A DNA stretch of 64,000 nucleotides from positions 372,001 through 436,000 of the forward strand of contig CAWENQ010000005.1 in NCBI GenBank assembly GCA_963810485.1. Direction: 5' to 3'. Shown in pieces: positions 36,286 to 45,837 of this stretch. Under the pieces are notes generated by a model. The model was given only the letters and a program-made list of their open reading frames with translations. It was not told where the DNA came from and ran no database searches. Each line of letters begins with the position of its first letter. Position 1 is the first letter of the stretch. Source of the stretch: DATKFM01 sp963810485 (GTDB taxonomy: Bacteria > Pseudomonadota > Alphaproteobacteria > Dongiales > Dongiaceae). The position numbers and the translations under genes were made by a program.

Positions 36286-37156
36286 CTACTGGCCGCCGCC
36301 CAGGGAATGCACATAGACGGTCAGCATCTTCACGGTGTTGTCGTCCAGCTTGCCTTCCCAATTGGGCATGACGCCCTGCTTCGGCGTGCTGATTTGCGCG
36401 ATGATTTGCTCCCGGCTGCCGCCATAGAGCCAGATCTGATCGGTCAAGTTCGGACCGCCCAGTTCGGCTAGGCCTTTACCGTCCTCGCCATGGCAGGCGG
36501 CGCATTGTTCGGCGAAGACAGTCTTGCCCCGCTCAGCCGCCGCCGCGTCTGACTGACCACCTGAGAGCGTGACCACATAGTCAGCGGCATCGGCAATCTG
36601 GTCCGGCGTCAGCATGGCATCGGCGCCGAACCGCGGCATTTCCGAGAACCTTGTCGAACTCATGTGGACTGCGGACTCCATAGCGCACCGTCTGCTCGAT
36701 GGCGGCGAGATCGCCGCCCCAGATCCAATCGTCGTCGGCCAGCACCGGATAGCCCGGTGCACCCTGGCCCCCGGCGCCGTGGCAAGGCTGGCAATTCACC
36801 GCGAAGATCGCCCGGCCGCCGGCCATGGAGTAATTGAGCAGATCGGGGTTTGCCGCGACCTGGTCGACCGGCAACCCCTTGAGCTGGTCGGTCCAGACCT
36901 GCCGTGCGGCCGCTTCCGCCAGCATATCCTTGCTGAACTCGGCGCGGGTGGAATAGCCGAACAGGCCGGCCGTGTAGCTGCTCAGGCTCGGCCAGGCCGG
37001 ATAGACGATCCAATAGCCGATCGCCCAGACGATCGTCGCATAGAGGACATAGAGCCACCAACTGGGCAGCGGCGTATTCAGTTCTTTGATGCCGTCCCAT
37101 TCATGGCCGGTGGTCTGCTGGCCGGTGACCTTGTCATGTTCCTGAGCGCCACTCAT
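36286..37156 (-). pseudogene. ccoP: cbb3 oxidase dihaem subunit CcoP, frameshifted
   Basis: CcoP carries electrons to CcoO. The N-terminal membrane anchor (PSWWLYVLYATIVWAIGYWI) and the first haem site CQPCH (residues 122-126) read in one frame through HEFDKV. The second half, from SEMPRFGADAMLTPDQIADA with haem site CAACH and KQGVMPNW, reads one frame over. Deleting one C at about 36645 restores a standard protein of about 289 residues. CcoP is required for a working cbb3 oxidase, and the rest of the operon is intact, so a sequence error is likely. The ATG overlaps the ccoQ stop by one base. Confidence 0.9.
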
Positions 37157-37335
37157 CACCGGACCTCTTTTGCGTTGTCATTGAGGCTGTCGTCGCGCAG
37201 CGGGATGTCGGCATAGGATTCCAGCTTGCGGCGATGGCTCGGCCACAGCGTCCAGGCCATCAGGGCGATGAAGGCGATGACCGACAGCACCATCCAGATG
37301 ACGAACAGGTCGGAATGAAGTTCGGGGCTGATCAT
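37156..37335 (-). CDS. ccoQ: cbb3 oxidase small subunit CcoQ
   Basis: A 59-residue single-pass membrane protein, MISPELHSDLFVIWMVLSVI then FIALMAWTLWPSHRRK, typical of CcoQ/FixQ. It stabilises the core complex. The start at 37333-37335 lies ten bases after ccoO, and its TGA overlaps the ccoP ATG by one base. Confidence 0.88.
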   Translation of the reverse strand: MISPELHSDLFVIWMVLSVIAFIALMAWTLWPSHRRKLESYADIPLRDDSLNDNAKEVR

Positions 37336-37345
37336 GACGTTTTCC

Positions 37346-38071
37346 TCACCGCAGCGCCTTGGATTCGTCGTAGGTGGAGAAATCCGCCAGCGTGCCGAGC
37401 ACCTGGAGATAGGCAACAAGCGCATCCATCTCCGTCAGCTCCGCGGCATCGCCGTCGAAGTTTGCCACCACCGCTTTCGGGTAACGGGTCAGCAAGGCGG
37501 CATTGTCGGCGTCGGGATCGGCCTGACTCCTGAGATCGCCCAGGGCGGATTCGACCATGGCGTCGTCATAGGGCACGCCGACGATGCGCAGGGTGCGCAG
37601 ATGGTCGGCGACATCGTCGAAGTTCAGCGCCCGCCCGGCGAGGAAGGGATAGGGCGGCATGACCGAGCCGGGCACGATGCCCTGGGGGTAGACCAGATGC
37701 TCCACCTGCCATTCGTTGGAGTATTTGCCGCCGACCCGCGCCAAATCGGGGCCGGTGCGCTTCGATCCCCATTGGAACGGGTGATCGTAGCGGCTCTCCG
37801 CGGCCAGGCTGTAATGGCCGTAGCGGTCCACCTCATCGCGGAACGGCCGCACCTGCTGGCTGTGGCAATTGTAACAGCCCTCGCGGACATAGATGTTGCG
37901 GCCCGCGAGCTCCAGCGGCGAGTAGGGTCGGACGCCCTCCACCTTCTCGATCGTGCTGTCCATCGTCGCCAGCGGCACCATCTGCACGATGCCGCCGATG
38001 GAGACAGTGACGAGGATGCCGACCAGGAGCAGCAGCGAGTTCTTCTCGAAGAGTTCGTGACGGAATGCCAT
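37346..38071 (-). CDS. ccoO: cbb3 oxidase monohaem subunit CcoO
   Basis: A 241-residue membrane-anchored cytochrome c. One N-terminal membrane segment (LLLLVGILVTVSIGGIVQMV) is followed by the haem site GCYNCHSQQVRPFRDE (CYNCH at residues 66-70), the CcoO signature. GSVMPPYPFL holds the methionine ligand. It forms the catalytic core with CcoN. ccoN ends 13 bases upstream and ccoQ begins ten bases downstream. Confidence 0.95.
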   Translation of the reverse strand: MAFRHELFEKNSLLLLVGILVTVSIGGIVQMVPLATMDSTIEKVEGVRPYSPLELAGRNIYVREGCYNCHSQQVRPFRDEVDRYGHYSLAAESRYDHPFQWGSKRTGPDLARVGGKYSNEWQVEHLVYPQGIVPGSVMPPYPFLAGRALNFDDVADHLRTLRIVGVPYDDAMVESALGDLRSQADPDADNAALLTRYPKAVVANFDGDAAELTEMDALVAYLQVLGTLADFSTYDESKALR

Positions 38072-38083
38072 GGAGATCTCTCC

Positions 38084-39565
38084 TTACTCGGCTGCCGCGC
38101 GCGCGGTGGACTGTTGCAGGGCCGCCTGCACCGGCTCGTCTGCCAGATCGCCGCGCGCCGTGCGCCAGAGGTTGTAGACCATGATCAGCGCGCCGGTGAG
38201 GAAGAGCAGCCCGCCGAGTGCGCGGATCACGTAGTAGGGGAACATGCGCTCGACCGTTTCGATGAAGGAGTATTGCAGGAAGCCGAGATCGTCATAAGTG
38301 CGCCACATCAGGCCCTGCATGATGCCGGACACCCACATCGCGGTGATGTAGAGGACGATGCCGATGGTGGCGATCCAGAAGTGGTAGTTCACCAGGCGCA
38401 GGCTGTAGAGCCGTTCCCGGTTCCAGAGCCGCGGCACGAGATCGTAGAGCGCACCGAAGGACACGAAGGCGACCCAGCCCAGCGCGCCGGAATGCACATG
38501 GCCGATGGTCCAGTCCGTGTAGTGGCTGAGCGAATTGACGGAACGGATCGACATCACCGGGCCTTCGAAGGTCGACATGCCGTAGAAGGCGACCGACGTC
38601 ACGAGCATGCGCAGCACCGGATCGGTGCGTAGCTTATCCCAGGCGCCCGACAGGGTCATGATGCCGTTGATCATGCCGCCCCAGGAGGGCATCCACAGGA
38701 TGATCGAGAAGGTCATGCCCAGCGTCTGGGCCCAGTCGGGCAGGGATGTGTAATGCAGATGGTGCGGACCGGCCCAGATATAGAGGAAGATCAGCGACCA
38801 GAAATGCACGATGGACAGGCGGTAGGAATAGACCGGCCGTTCCGCCCGCTTCGGAATGAAATAGTACATGATGCCGAGGAAGCCGGCGGTCAGGAAGAAG
38901 CCGACGGCGTTGTGGCCGTACCACCATTGCAGCATCGCGTCCTGCACGCCCGCCAGCATCGAATAGCTCTTGGCGCCAAGTAGCGACACCGGCACTGCCA
39001 GGCCATTGCCGACATGCAACAGAGCAATAGTGAGGATGAACGCGAGATAGAACCAGTTGGCGACATAGATGTGCGGTTCCCGACGCTTCATCAGCGTGCC
39101 CAGGAACACCACGAGATAGACCACCCAGACGATGGTCAGCCAGAGATCCACATACCATTCCGGCTCGGCATATTCCTTGCTCTGGGTGAAGCCCAGGACA
39201 TAGCCGGAGGCCGCGAGCACGATGAACAGCTGGTAGCCCCAGAACAGGAAATCTGCGAGTGCCGGGCCGCCGAACAGGGTTGCGCGGCAGGTGCGCTGCA
39301 CGACATACAGCGACGTCATCAGAAGCGCATTGCCGCCGAACGCGAAGATCGCGGCGGAAGTGTGCAGTGGCCGCAATCGTCCGAACGTCGTCCATTCCAA
39401 GCCCAGATTGAGGGCGGGGAAAGCCAGCTGCAGGGCGATATAGACGCCGGCGAGAAAAGCCACGACGCCCCAGAATGAAGTGGCGATCGCGAACTTGCGC
39501 ACCACCTCTTCATTGTAGTCTTCGATGACCGCGCCTTGATCGCGGTTCAGTGTTGTGGCTGTCAC
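38084..39565 (-). CDS. ccoN: cbb3-type cytochrome c oxidase catalytic subunit CcoN
   Basis: A 493-residue, twelve-helix haem-copper oxidase subunit of the C family, the high-affinity terminal oxidase used at low oxygen. Copper and haem ligands sit in the family blocks WWYGHNAVGFFLTAGFLG, WAGPHHLHYTSLPDWAQTLG and TDWTIGHVHSGALGWVAF. Start is GTG at 39563-39565 with AGGAGGGG upstream. First of the ccoNOQP-ccoG genes; the likely promoter is farther up, before the DUF2189 gene, where an FNR-type box is found. Confidence 0.96.
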   Translation of the reverse strand: MTATTLNRDQGAVIEDYNEEVVRKFAIATSFWGVVAFLAGVYIALQLAFPALNLGLEWTTFGRLRPLHTSAAIFAFGGNALLMTSLYVVQRTCRATLFGGPALADFLFWGYQLFIVLAASGYVLGFTQSKEYAEPEWYVDLWLTIVWVVYLVVFLGTLMKRREPHIYVANWFYLAFILTIALLHVGNGLAVPVSLLGAKSYSMLAGVQDAMLQWWYGHNAVGFFLTAGFLGIMYYFIPKRAERPVYSYRLSIVHFWSLIFLYIWAGPHHLHYTSLPDWAQTLGMTFSIILWMPSWGGMINGIMTLSGAWDKLRTDPVLRMLVTSVAFYGMSTFEGPVMSIRSVNSLSHYTDWTIGHVHSGALGWVAFVSFGALYDLVPRLWNRERLYSLRLVNYHFWIATIGIVLYITAMWVSGIMQGLMWRTYDDLGFLQYSFIETVERMFPYYVIRALGGLLFLTGALIMVYNLWRTARGDLADEPVQAALQQSTARAAAE

Positions 39566-39595
39566 CGGGACCCCTCCTGGATTGAAATCGACTGT

Positions 39596-39814
39596 TCAGG
39601 CTGTTTTCACTGTCCGCGCCGCGGATCTGCCATCGGCGGGCTTGCGGTCGTAGCTCCGCTTGATCGCGGCAAAGACATAGAAAATGGCAAAGGCGGTGAA
39701 GGCGAAGCCAAAGAGATAGATGCCGGTGTCCTTCGCATTGGCGGCCAGAAAGAGCCCGACCACGCCAAGCAGGCTGAATAATCCGCCGACGATCCATTTT
39801 CCGCTGTTCGCCAT
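39596..39814 (-). CDS. small membrane protein upstream of ccoN
   Basis: A 72-residue protein with two hydrophobic segments (WIVGGLFSLLGVVGLFLAAN and IYLFGFAFTAFAIFYVFAAI) and a basic C-terminal tail. Its position between the DUF2189 gene and ccoN on the same strand, with short gaps, suggests it belongs to the oxidase transcript, perhaps as an accessory or assembly subunit. I do not recognise a named family. Confidence 0.75.
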   Translation of the reverse strand: MANSGKWIVGGLFSLLGVVGLFLAANAKDTGIYLFGFAFTAFAIFYVFAAIKRSYDRKPADGRSAARTVKTA

Positions 39815-39837
39815 GATGTCCTCAACTTCCCTATAAC

Positions 39838-40632
39838 TTATTTTTCTTCCGTGCCGACGAGATCGCGATAGGCATGCCAGGAAGCGTGGCCGATCAGCGG
39901 CAGCGTCACGGCCAGGCCGATATAAAAGGTGACAAGACCCGCCGCCGTGAACAGCACGATGAGGGCAGCCCAGCCGATGAGCACGCGCCAGTTCTTGGTC
40001 ACCGCGGCAACGCTGGTGACGATGGCGCGCAGCACGCCGGCATCCCGCTCCAGCAGCAGCGGCAGGGCGACGGCGCTGATGGCGAAGACGACTACGGCCA
40101 AGGCGCCACCGACCGCGGTCCCTACGATCAAAAAAGGAATGCCGTCGGTGCTGAAGAACAGCGTGGTGATCAGGAATTCCCAGGAGGCCGGCCGGCCGCC
40201 GAAGAACAGCGCGAATATCAGGAAGGCAATGCGGATCCAGGCCAGCAGGAACAGCATCAGCACCAGCCCCATCACGGCGATGGAGCCGGCATTTTCGCGC
40301 CAAGCCATGATGGCGTCGCGCAGCGTCACTGGCTGTCCGCGTTCGAGCCGCCGGCTGACCTCGTAGAGTCCGATGCAGACCACTGGTCCCAGGAACATGA
40401 ATCCTGCCGCCAGCGGCATCACCAGGTAGAAAACGTCGGCAATCCACAGGCCCAGCGTGAGCAGGAAGCTGACGATGACGAAGCCGGCGCCATAGAACAG
40501 GCTGACCGGCCAGGCGCGGCACAAATCTCGCCAACCCTTGGACAACCAGATCCAAGGCTGATCGACCGTGATCTTGCGGACCGGGAGCGACAGGGTCGTC
40601 CCGCTGCCTGCCGGCTGTTCCATCGTTGCCAT
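39838..40632 (-). CDS. DUF2189 family membrane protein
   Basis: A 264-residue membrane protein with about six hydrophobic segments. It starts with a short cytoplasmic arm containing VRKITVDQPWIWLSKGWRDL, the DUF2189 signature. Members are common beside cbb3 or cytochrome c oxidase genes in alphaproteobacteria, but no function has been shown. Start taken at ATG 40630-40632; ATG 40623 is possible. The FNR-type box at 40711-40724 lies 80 bases upstream, so this is likely the first gene of the oxidase operon. Confidence 0.88.
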   Translation of the reverse strand: MATMEQPAGSGTTLSLPVRKITVDQPWIWLSKGWRDLCRAWPVSLFYGAGFVIVSFLLTLGLWIADVFYLVMPLAAGFMFLGPVVCIGLYEVSRRLERGQPVTLRDAIMAWRENAGSIAVMGLVLMLFLLAWIRIAFLIFALFFGGRPASWEFLITTLFFSTDGIPFLIVGTAVGGALAVVVFAISAVALPLLLERDAGVLRAIVTSVAAVTKNWRVLIGWAALIVLFTAAGLVTFYIGLAVTLPLIGHASWHAYRDLVGTEEK

Positions 40633-40710
40633 CGTAACTCCGCCCCGGCGGCCAGGGCCACCGGTTCCGTTTTCCCGCATTGGTTTTTTCGCAGGTGCAG
40701 CGAAATCGCC

Positions 40711-40724
40711 TTGATCCAGGTCAA
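40711..40724. promoter_or_regulatory. FNR/FixK/ANR-type box
   Basis: TTGATCCAGGTCAA matches the TTGAT-N4-ATCAA consensus at nine of ten half-site positions. It lies 79 bases upstream of the DUF2189 start, in the position expected for anaerobic or microaerobic activation of the cbb3 operon. It also lies 137 bases from the divergent PPK2 gene, which could be influenced. Confidence 0.8.
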
Positions 40725-40860
40725 GCCGCCGCCGCTGGGGGCATAGAAAACCATAGCCGGCGCGGGCATTTGTCGCAGCACCGGCCCTGTAAGCAGCGCC
40801 GTTGCCCACCGGGGAGGCCGGCCCTAGCTTGAAGCCTCAACCGACTGGGAGGCGGGGGCA

Positions 40861-41709
40861 ATGGGAAAAAACGCCAAGGGCTCGGCAAAGCGGCCAACGG
40901 ACCTGCGCAAGCATTGCCGCGTCCCGGACTACGGCAAGGGGTTCAAGCTGAAGGCCATCGATCCCGGCGAAAAGAAGGTGTTCAGGGATCGCACCGAGGC
41001 CGAAAGCGCGATGGCAGCCGATATCGCCCGCATCGACGAATTGCAGGATGTCCTTTGGGCGCAGGCCCGTCACGCGGTCATGGTGGTTTTCCAGGCCATG
41101 GATGCCGGCGGCAAGGACGGCACCATCAGAAAGGTTTTCGGTCCCGTCGATCCCCTAGGGTTGACCACGACCAGCTTCAAGAAGCCCACGGACAAGGAAC
41201 TGGCCCAGGACTATCTCTGGCGCGTTCACCAGGCGGTGCCGCCCCGGGGCATGATCGGCCTGTTCAACCGGTCCCACTATGAAGACGTGCTGATCGTGAG
41301 GGTGCATGGTCTGGCGCCGCCCGAGAAGATCGAGCAGCGGTACGGCCAGATCAATTCCTTCGAAGAGCATCTGGCCGAGAACAATGTCACCATCTTGAAG
41401 TTCTTCCTGCATATCTCCAAGGAGGAGCAGAAGGAGCGGCTGCAGGACCGCATCAACGATCCGACCAAGCGCTGGAAGTTCAACCCCGCGGATCTCAATG
41501 AGCGCAAGCTGTGGAAGCAGTATGCGTCGGCCTATGAGCTGGCGCTGACCCGCTGCAGCACGCCCTGGGCGCCCTGGTATGTGATCCCCGCCGACCGGAA
41601 CTGGTACCGCAACGCGCTGGTGGCGCGTATCGTGCGCACGACGCTCGAGGACCTGAATCCGAAATATCCGCCGGCGCCGAAGGGGATCGAGAAGCTCGTC
41701 GTCGTATAG
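40861..41709 (+). CDS. polyphosphate kinase 2 (PPK2) family protein
   Basis: A 282-residue single-domain PPK2, which uses polyphosphate to phosphorylate nucleotides (or the reverse). Walker A is AMDAGGKDGTIRK (GGKDGT at residues 83-88), and the conserved NRSHYEDVLIVRV and the lid-module block ERLQDRINDPTKRWKF are intact. Nucleotide preference (GDP/ADP or AMP) cannot be read reliably. It is divergent from the oxidase operon and ends eight bases from the convergent GFA gene. Confidence 0.92.
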   Translation: MGKNAKGSAKRPTDLRKHCRVPDYGKGFKLKAIDPGEKKVFRDRTEAESAMAADIARIDELQDVLWAQARHAVMVVFQAMDAGGKDGTIRKVFGPVDPLGLTTTSFKKPTDKELAQDYLWRVHQAVPPRGMIGLFNRSHYEDVLIVRVHGLAPPEKIEQRYGQINSFEEHLAENNVTILKFFLHISKEEQKERLQDRINDPTKRWKFNPADLNERKLWKQYASAYELALTRCSTPWAPWYVIPADRNWYRNALVARIVRTTLEDLNPKYPPAPKGIEKLVVV

Positions 41710-41717
41710 GCGCTGCT

Positions 41718-42137
41718 CTAGAACTCGGCGACTTCCGGCAGTTTCCGGTCGATTCCATACCAGCAGGACTTGGACGCTGCGTAGATATGCCGCTCCCTTT
41801 CAGGCGCATGTCCCGGGGACGCGCCGTCGTCCAGCGTCGCTGCTGTGTAGACTCGCGACGTCGGCGGCCCGACCGTGTCGCAATAGATCGGGCAGCCGCA
41901 ATTCTTGCAGAAAAAACGCAGGATGCCCGGCGAGCTTTCGAACAAGGCGAGCGCCGCCTGGCCCTTCTCGATGACGAAGGCGTCCTGCGGTATCACCGCA
42001 TAGGTGCCGAACACCGCGCCATGCACCTTGCGGCACATGCTGCAATGGCAGTGATAGAGGTCGGTCGCCGGCGCCGTCACCGCATAGCGCACCGCCCCAC
42101 ATTGGCAGCCGCCGGAGACACGGAATGTGCTGGTCAA
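41718..42137 (-). CDS. GFA/CENP-V family zinc protein
   Basis: A 139-residue protein of the glutathione-dependent formaldehyde-activating (GFA) family. Zinc ligands are in GGCQCGAVRY, YHCHCSMCRK and FFCKNCGCPIYCD. Many members have no proven formaldehyde role, so the name is a family label. Its ATG overlaps the stop of the acyl-CoA ligase gene (ATGA junction), so the pair is translationally coupled. Confidence 0.87.
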   Translation of the reverse strand: MTSTFRVSGGCQCGAVRYAVTAPATDLYHCHCSMCRKVHGAVFGTYAVIPQDAFVIEKGQAALALFESSPGILRFFCKNCGCPIYCDTVGPPTSRVYTAATLDDGASPGHAPERERHIYAASKSCWYGIDRKLPEVAEF

Positions 42138-43994
42138 GACTTGGCCCTTTCATACAAAGCGTCGAGCGCCGCCCCATGGCGCTCGCGTATCTTGTGCCGC
42201 CGGATCTTCATCGACGGCGTCAGCATCTCATTCTCGATGGTGAAGGGCTCGGCCGCCAGGATGAACCGGCGGATCTTCTCGAGGTTCGACAGGGATTTGT
42301 TCACGCGCTCGATCGCTGCGGCCATGACTTTCTGGAACGGCTCGAGCTTCACCCAATCCGCCATCTCGCCGGCCGCCTTGTTCTCCCGCGCCCAGTGGCG
42401 AGCTAACTCCGCATCGGGAACTAACAAGGCGACAAGATGCGGCCGCTTGTCGCCGACGACCATGGCCTGGGCGATCTCCGGCTCCAGCAGCAGGAAGCCC
42501 TCGATCCGCGCTGGCGCGACATTGTCGCCGCCCGACAGCACGATGATGTCCTTCTTGCGGTCGGTGATCTGCAAATAGCCATCGCCATCGAGCCGGCCGA
42601 TATCGCCGGTATGCAGCCAGCCGTCGCGCAGGGCCATTTCGGTCGATTTCGGGGTCGCGCCAATAGCCGGACATCACGAGCTCGCCGCGAATCAGGATCT
42701 CCCCGTCCTCGGCGATCCTGAACTCGGTGTTCCGCAGCGGCGGCCCGACCGTATGCAGCTTCACCTTCACCGGCTGGTTGACGCTGGCCACCGGCGCCGA
42801 TTCGGTCTGTCCATAGCCCTGAAGGATGCGAACGCCGAGGGCGGTAAAGAACAGGCCGATTTCCTCGTTAAGCGGCGCGCCGCCGGAGACGAAGGCCTTG
42901 AGCCGGCCGCCGAAGCGCTGCGCCGCCTTGCGCCGCACCAGGAAATCGCTCAGCCGATCCAGAATCTTCTCGCCCAGCGATAAGCTCCGCGGATCCTGAT
43001 AGCGCTTGCGTCCCAGCCGCAGCGCCATCTCGAACATGCGCCGGCGAAAGGACGGCATCTTCTCCATCGCCCTGACGATCCGCTGATGCATCACCTCATA
43101 GAGGCGAGGCACCGCCAGGATCAGGGTTGGCCGCACCTCCGCCATGTTGTCGGTCAGCTTGTCGACGCTCTCGGCGTAGTAGATCTGTGCGCCCAGCGAT
43201 ATCGGGAAGAACTGCCCGGCCGTGTGCTCGTAGGAATGGGACAGCGGCAGGAACGAGAGGAACACTTCGTCGTCCAGGCCGATCTGCTGCAGCATGTCAT
43301 GAGCGCCGCGGCAGTTGTGCAGGATGGCCCCATGGCTGAGCATCACGCCCTTGGGCCGGCCGCCGGTGCCCGAGGTATAGATCAGGCAGCAGACATCGCT
43401 CCGCTTCTGCCGCGCCACCCGTTCGGCAATATCGTCCGGCCGCGCCGCGCCTTCGCGTAACGCGTCTTCCCAACTCAACTGGCGGAACACGGCCCGCTGC
43501 GCCGTGGCCGGGTCCTCGATCGAGATGACGAACTTGATATCAGGCGATTCGATCGCCGCAGGCAGCAGCCGCTGCGCCAGGGCCGCCGTGGACACGATCA
43601 CGCCCTTAGCCCCGCTATGGGTGAGGATATAGGCATGATCCGCTGTGGTGTTTGTGACATAGGGCGGCACGGTCAGGGCACCCACGGCCATGATGGCGTG
43701 GTCGGCGATCAGCCACTCCGGCCGGTTCTCCGACACCAGGGCGATGCGGTCGCCCGGCTCGACTCCCAGCCCCACCAGGCAGCGCGCCAGCAGATTGACC
43801 TGCCTTGCCGCCTCGCCATAGCTTGTCGCGCGCCAAGCGCCGTCGCTTTTCCGCCACAGGAATGGCCGGTCGCCCTGGCGCGCCGCTTGTTCGAACAGCA
43901 AGGCTGGAAGATTGTCCGCGGATACGTAGCTCAATTCGCCCCTCGCTGCGCCGATTTTGACCGGTTCGGCTTGGCGTCTCCAGAATTTCTCCAT
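42134..43994 (-). pseudogene. long-chain acyl-CoA synthetase (FadD-like), frameshifted
   Basis: An AMP-forming acyl-CoA ligase of about 620 residues. The ATP-binding P-loop is IYTSGTGGRPKGVMLSH, then YGQTESAPVASVN and the domain hinge. After SGYWRDP the frame breaks; the C-terminal domain (EMALRDGWLHTGDIGRLDGD, TDRKKDIIVLSGGDNVAP, ending in KIRRHKIRERH) continues one frame over. Deleting one base at about 42650 restores the normal YWRDP...ALRDGWLHTGD junction. It activates fatty acids for beta-oxidation or lipid synthesis. Coupled downstream to the GFA-family gene; divergent from the M3 peptidase gene. Confidence 0.88.
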
Positions 43995-44040
43995 ATATCG
44001 CTAGCATGCGCATATGTCATTCCACCATGAGGGATACCAG

Positions 44041-45837
44041 ATGAGTCCAGATACAGCCGCCGCGTCCGTCGACGCCGCCATTGGCCCGATGCCGGAATGG
44101 GATCTGCGGGATCTCTACCCGGCGCCGGACTCGCCGGCCCTGGCGGCCGACCTCAAGCGGGCGGCGGCGGAGGCCAAGGCCTTCAAGCAGCGCTATCAGG
44201 GCAAGTTGCCGGGGATCGACGGCGCCGCGCTGGGCGGCGCCATAAAGTCCTACGAGGCGCTACAGGACGTGCTCGGCCGGATCATGAGCTATGCCCAGCT
44301 CGTCCATGCCGGCAACATGATGGACCCGGAGATCGGCCGCTTCTACCAGACGACCCAGGAGCGGGTGACCGATATCTCCAGCGACCTGCTGTTTTTCATC
44401 CTCGAGCTGAACAAGCTGGAGGACGCCGATCTCGCGGCCAAGCTGAAGACGCCGGCGCTGGCCCACTATGGCCCCTGGCTGCGCGATGTCCGCAGCTTCC
44501 GCCCGCACCAGCTGTCCGACGATGTGGAGCAGATGCTGCATGAAAAGGCGATCGCCGGCCGCAGCGCCTGGATCCGCCTGTTCGACGAGACCATGGCCTT
44601 TCTGCGCTTCCCGCTGGATGGCAAGGACCTGACCAGCAACGAAGTGCTGAACCTGCTGACCGACAGCAATGGCGAGACCAGGCGCAAGGCGGCGAAATCC
44701 CTCGGCCATGTGCTGGGCGAGCACAAGCGCGAGTTCGCGCTGATCACCAACACCCTGGCCAAGGACAAGGAAATCGAGGACCGCTGGCGCAAATTTCCGC
44801 GGCCGGTGTCGTCGCGCAATCTCGCCAATTTCGTCGAGGACGAGGTGGTGGATGCGCTGGCCTCTGCCGTGACGGCGGCCTATCCCGATCTCTCGCACCG
44901 CTACTACAAGCTGAAGGCCAAGTGGTTCGGCGGCGACAAGCTCGACTACTGGGACCGTAACGCGCCCTTGCCGGAAGATTCGGACCGCACGATTCCCTGG
45001 ACCGATGCGACCAGAATCGTGCTGGACGCCTATGCCGCCTTTTCGCCCGACCTCGCGGGCATCGGCCGGCAGTTCTTCGACAAACCCTGGATCGATGCGC
45101 CGCCGAAGGCCGGCAAGGCGCCGGGCGCTTTCGCCCATCCGACCGTGCCGTCAGCCCATCCCTATCTCTTGCTCAACTACCACGGCAAGACGCGGGACGT
45201 GATGACCCTGGCCCATGAACTCGGCCATGGCGTGCATCAGGTGCTGGCGGGACCGCAGGGCGCCTTGATGTCGGACACGCCGCTGACCCTGGCGGAGACC
45301 GCGTCTGTATTCGGCGAGATGCTCACCTTCCAGGCGTTGCTGAAGCAGGAGAAGGATGCCAAGCGCCGCCGCATCCTGCTCGCCGGCAAGGTGGAGGACA
45401 TGCTGAACACGGTGGTGCGGCAGATCGCCTTCCACGAGTTCGAGCGCCGCCTGCATGATCAGCGCCGCGAGGGCGAACTCACGGCAGAGCAGATCGGCGA
45501 TATCTGGATGGCGGTGCAGATCGAAAGCCTGGGGCCGGCGCTGCGCTTCGATGACGATTACCGGGTGTTCTGGACCTACATCCCGCACTTCGTCCATACG
45601 CCGTTCTATGTCTACGCCTATGCCTTCGGCGATTGCCTGGTGAATTCGCTCTATGCGGTCTATCAGAACGCGGCTGCGGGCTTTTCGGCGAAGTATCTGG
45701 ACATGCTGCGCGCCGGCGGCAGCAAGCGGCACAAGGAGCTGCTGGCGCCGTTCGGCCTGAACGCCGCCGATCCCGCCTTCTGGGCCAAGGGCCTGGGCGT
45801 GGTGAAGGGCTTCATCGACGAGCTGGAGCGAAGCTAG
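44041..45837 (+). CDS. pepF: oligoendopeptidase F-type M3 metallopeptidase
   Basis: A 598-residue cytoplasmic zinc peptidase of family M3B. The active site is TLAHELGHGVHQVLAG, with His392, Glu393 and His396 binding or activating zinc, and the third ligand glutamate in LAETASVFGEM. The N-terminal helical lid begins WDLRDLYPAPDSPALAADLK. It trims peptides of roughly 7-17 residues, which fits the oligopeptide importer elsewhere in the window. ATG 44041 has GAGGGA six bases upstream, making it better than 44014. Its TAG shares a CTAG with the convergent methyltransferase stop. Confidence 0.92.
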   Translation: MSPDTAAASVDAAIGPMPEWDLRDLYPAPDSPALAADLKRAAAEAKAFKQRYQGKLPGIDGAALGGAIKSYEALQDVLGRIMSYAQLVHAGNMMDPEIGRFYQTTQERVTDISSDLLFFILELNKLEDADLAAKLKTPALAHYGPWLRDVRSFRPHQLSDDVEQMLHEKAIAGRSAWIRLFDETMAFLRFPLDGKDLTSNEVLNLLTDSNGETRRKAAKSLGHVLGEHKREFALITNTLAKDKEIEDRWRKFPRPVSSRNLANFVEDEVVDALASAVTAAYPDLSHRYYKLKAKWFGGDKLDYWDRNAPLPEDSDRTIPWTDATRIVLDAYAAFSPDLAGIGRQFFDKPWIDAPPKAGKAPGAFAHPTVPSAHPYLLLNYHGKTRDVMTLAHELGHGVHQVLAGPQGALMSDTPLTLAETASVFGEMLTFQALLKQEKDAKRRRILLAGKVEDMLNTVVRQIAFHEFERRLHDQRREGELTAEQIGDIWMAVQIESLGPALRFDDDYRVFWTYIPHFVHTPFYVYAYAFGDCLVNSLYAVYQNAAAGFSAKYLDMLRAGGSKRHKELLAPFGLNAADPAFWAKGLGVVKGFIDELERS

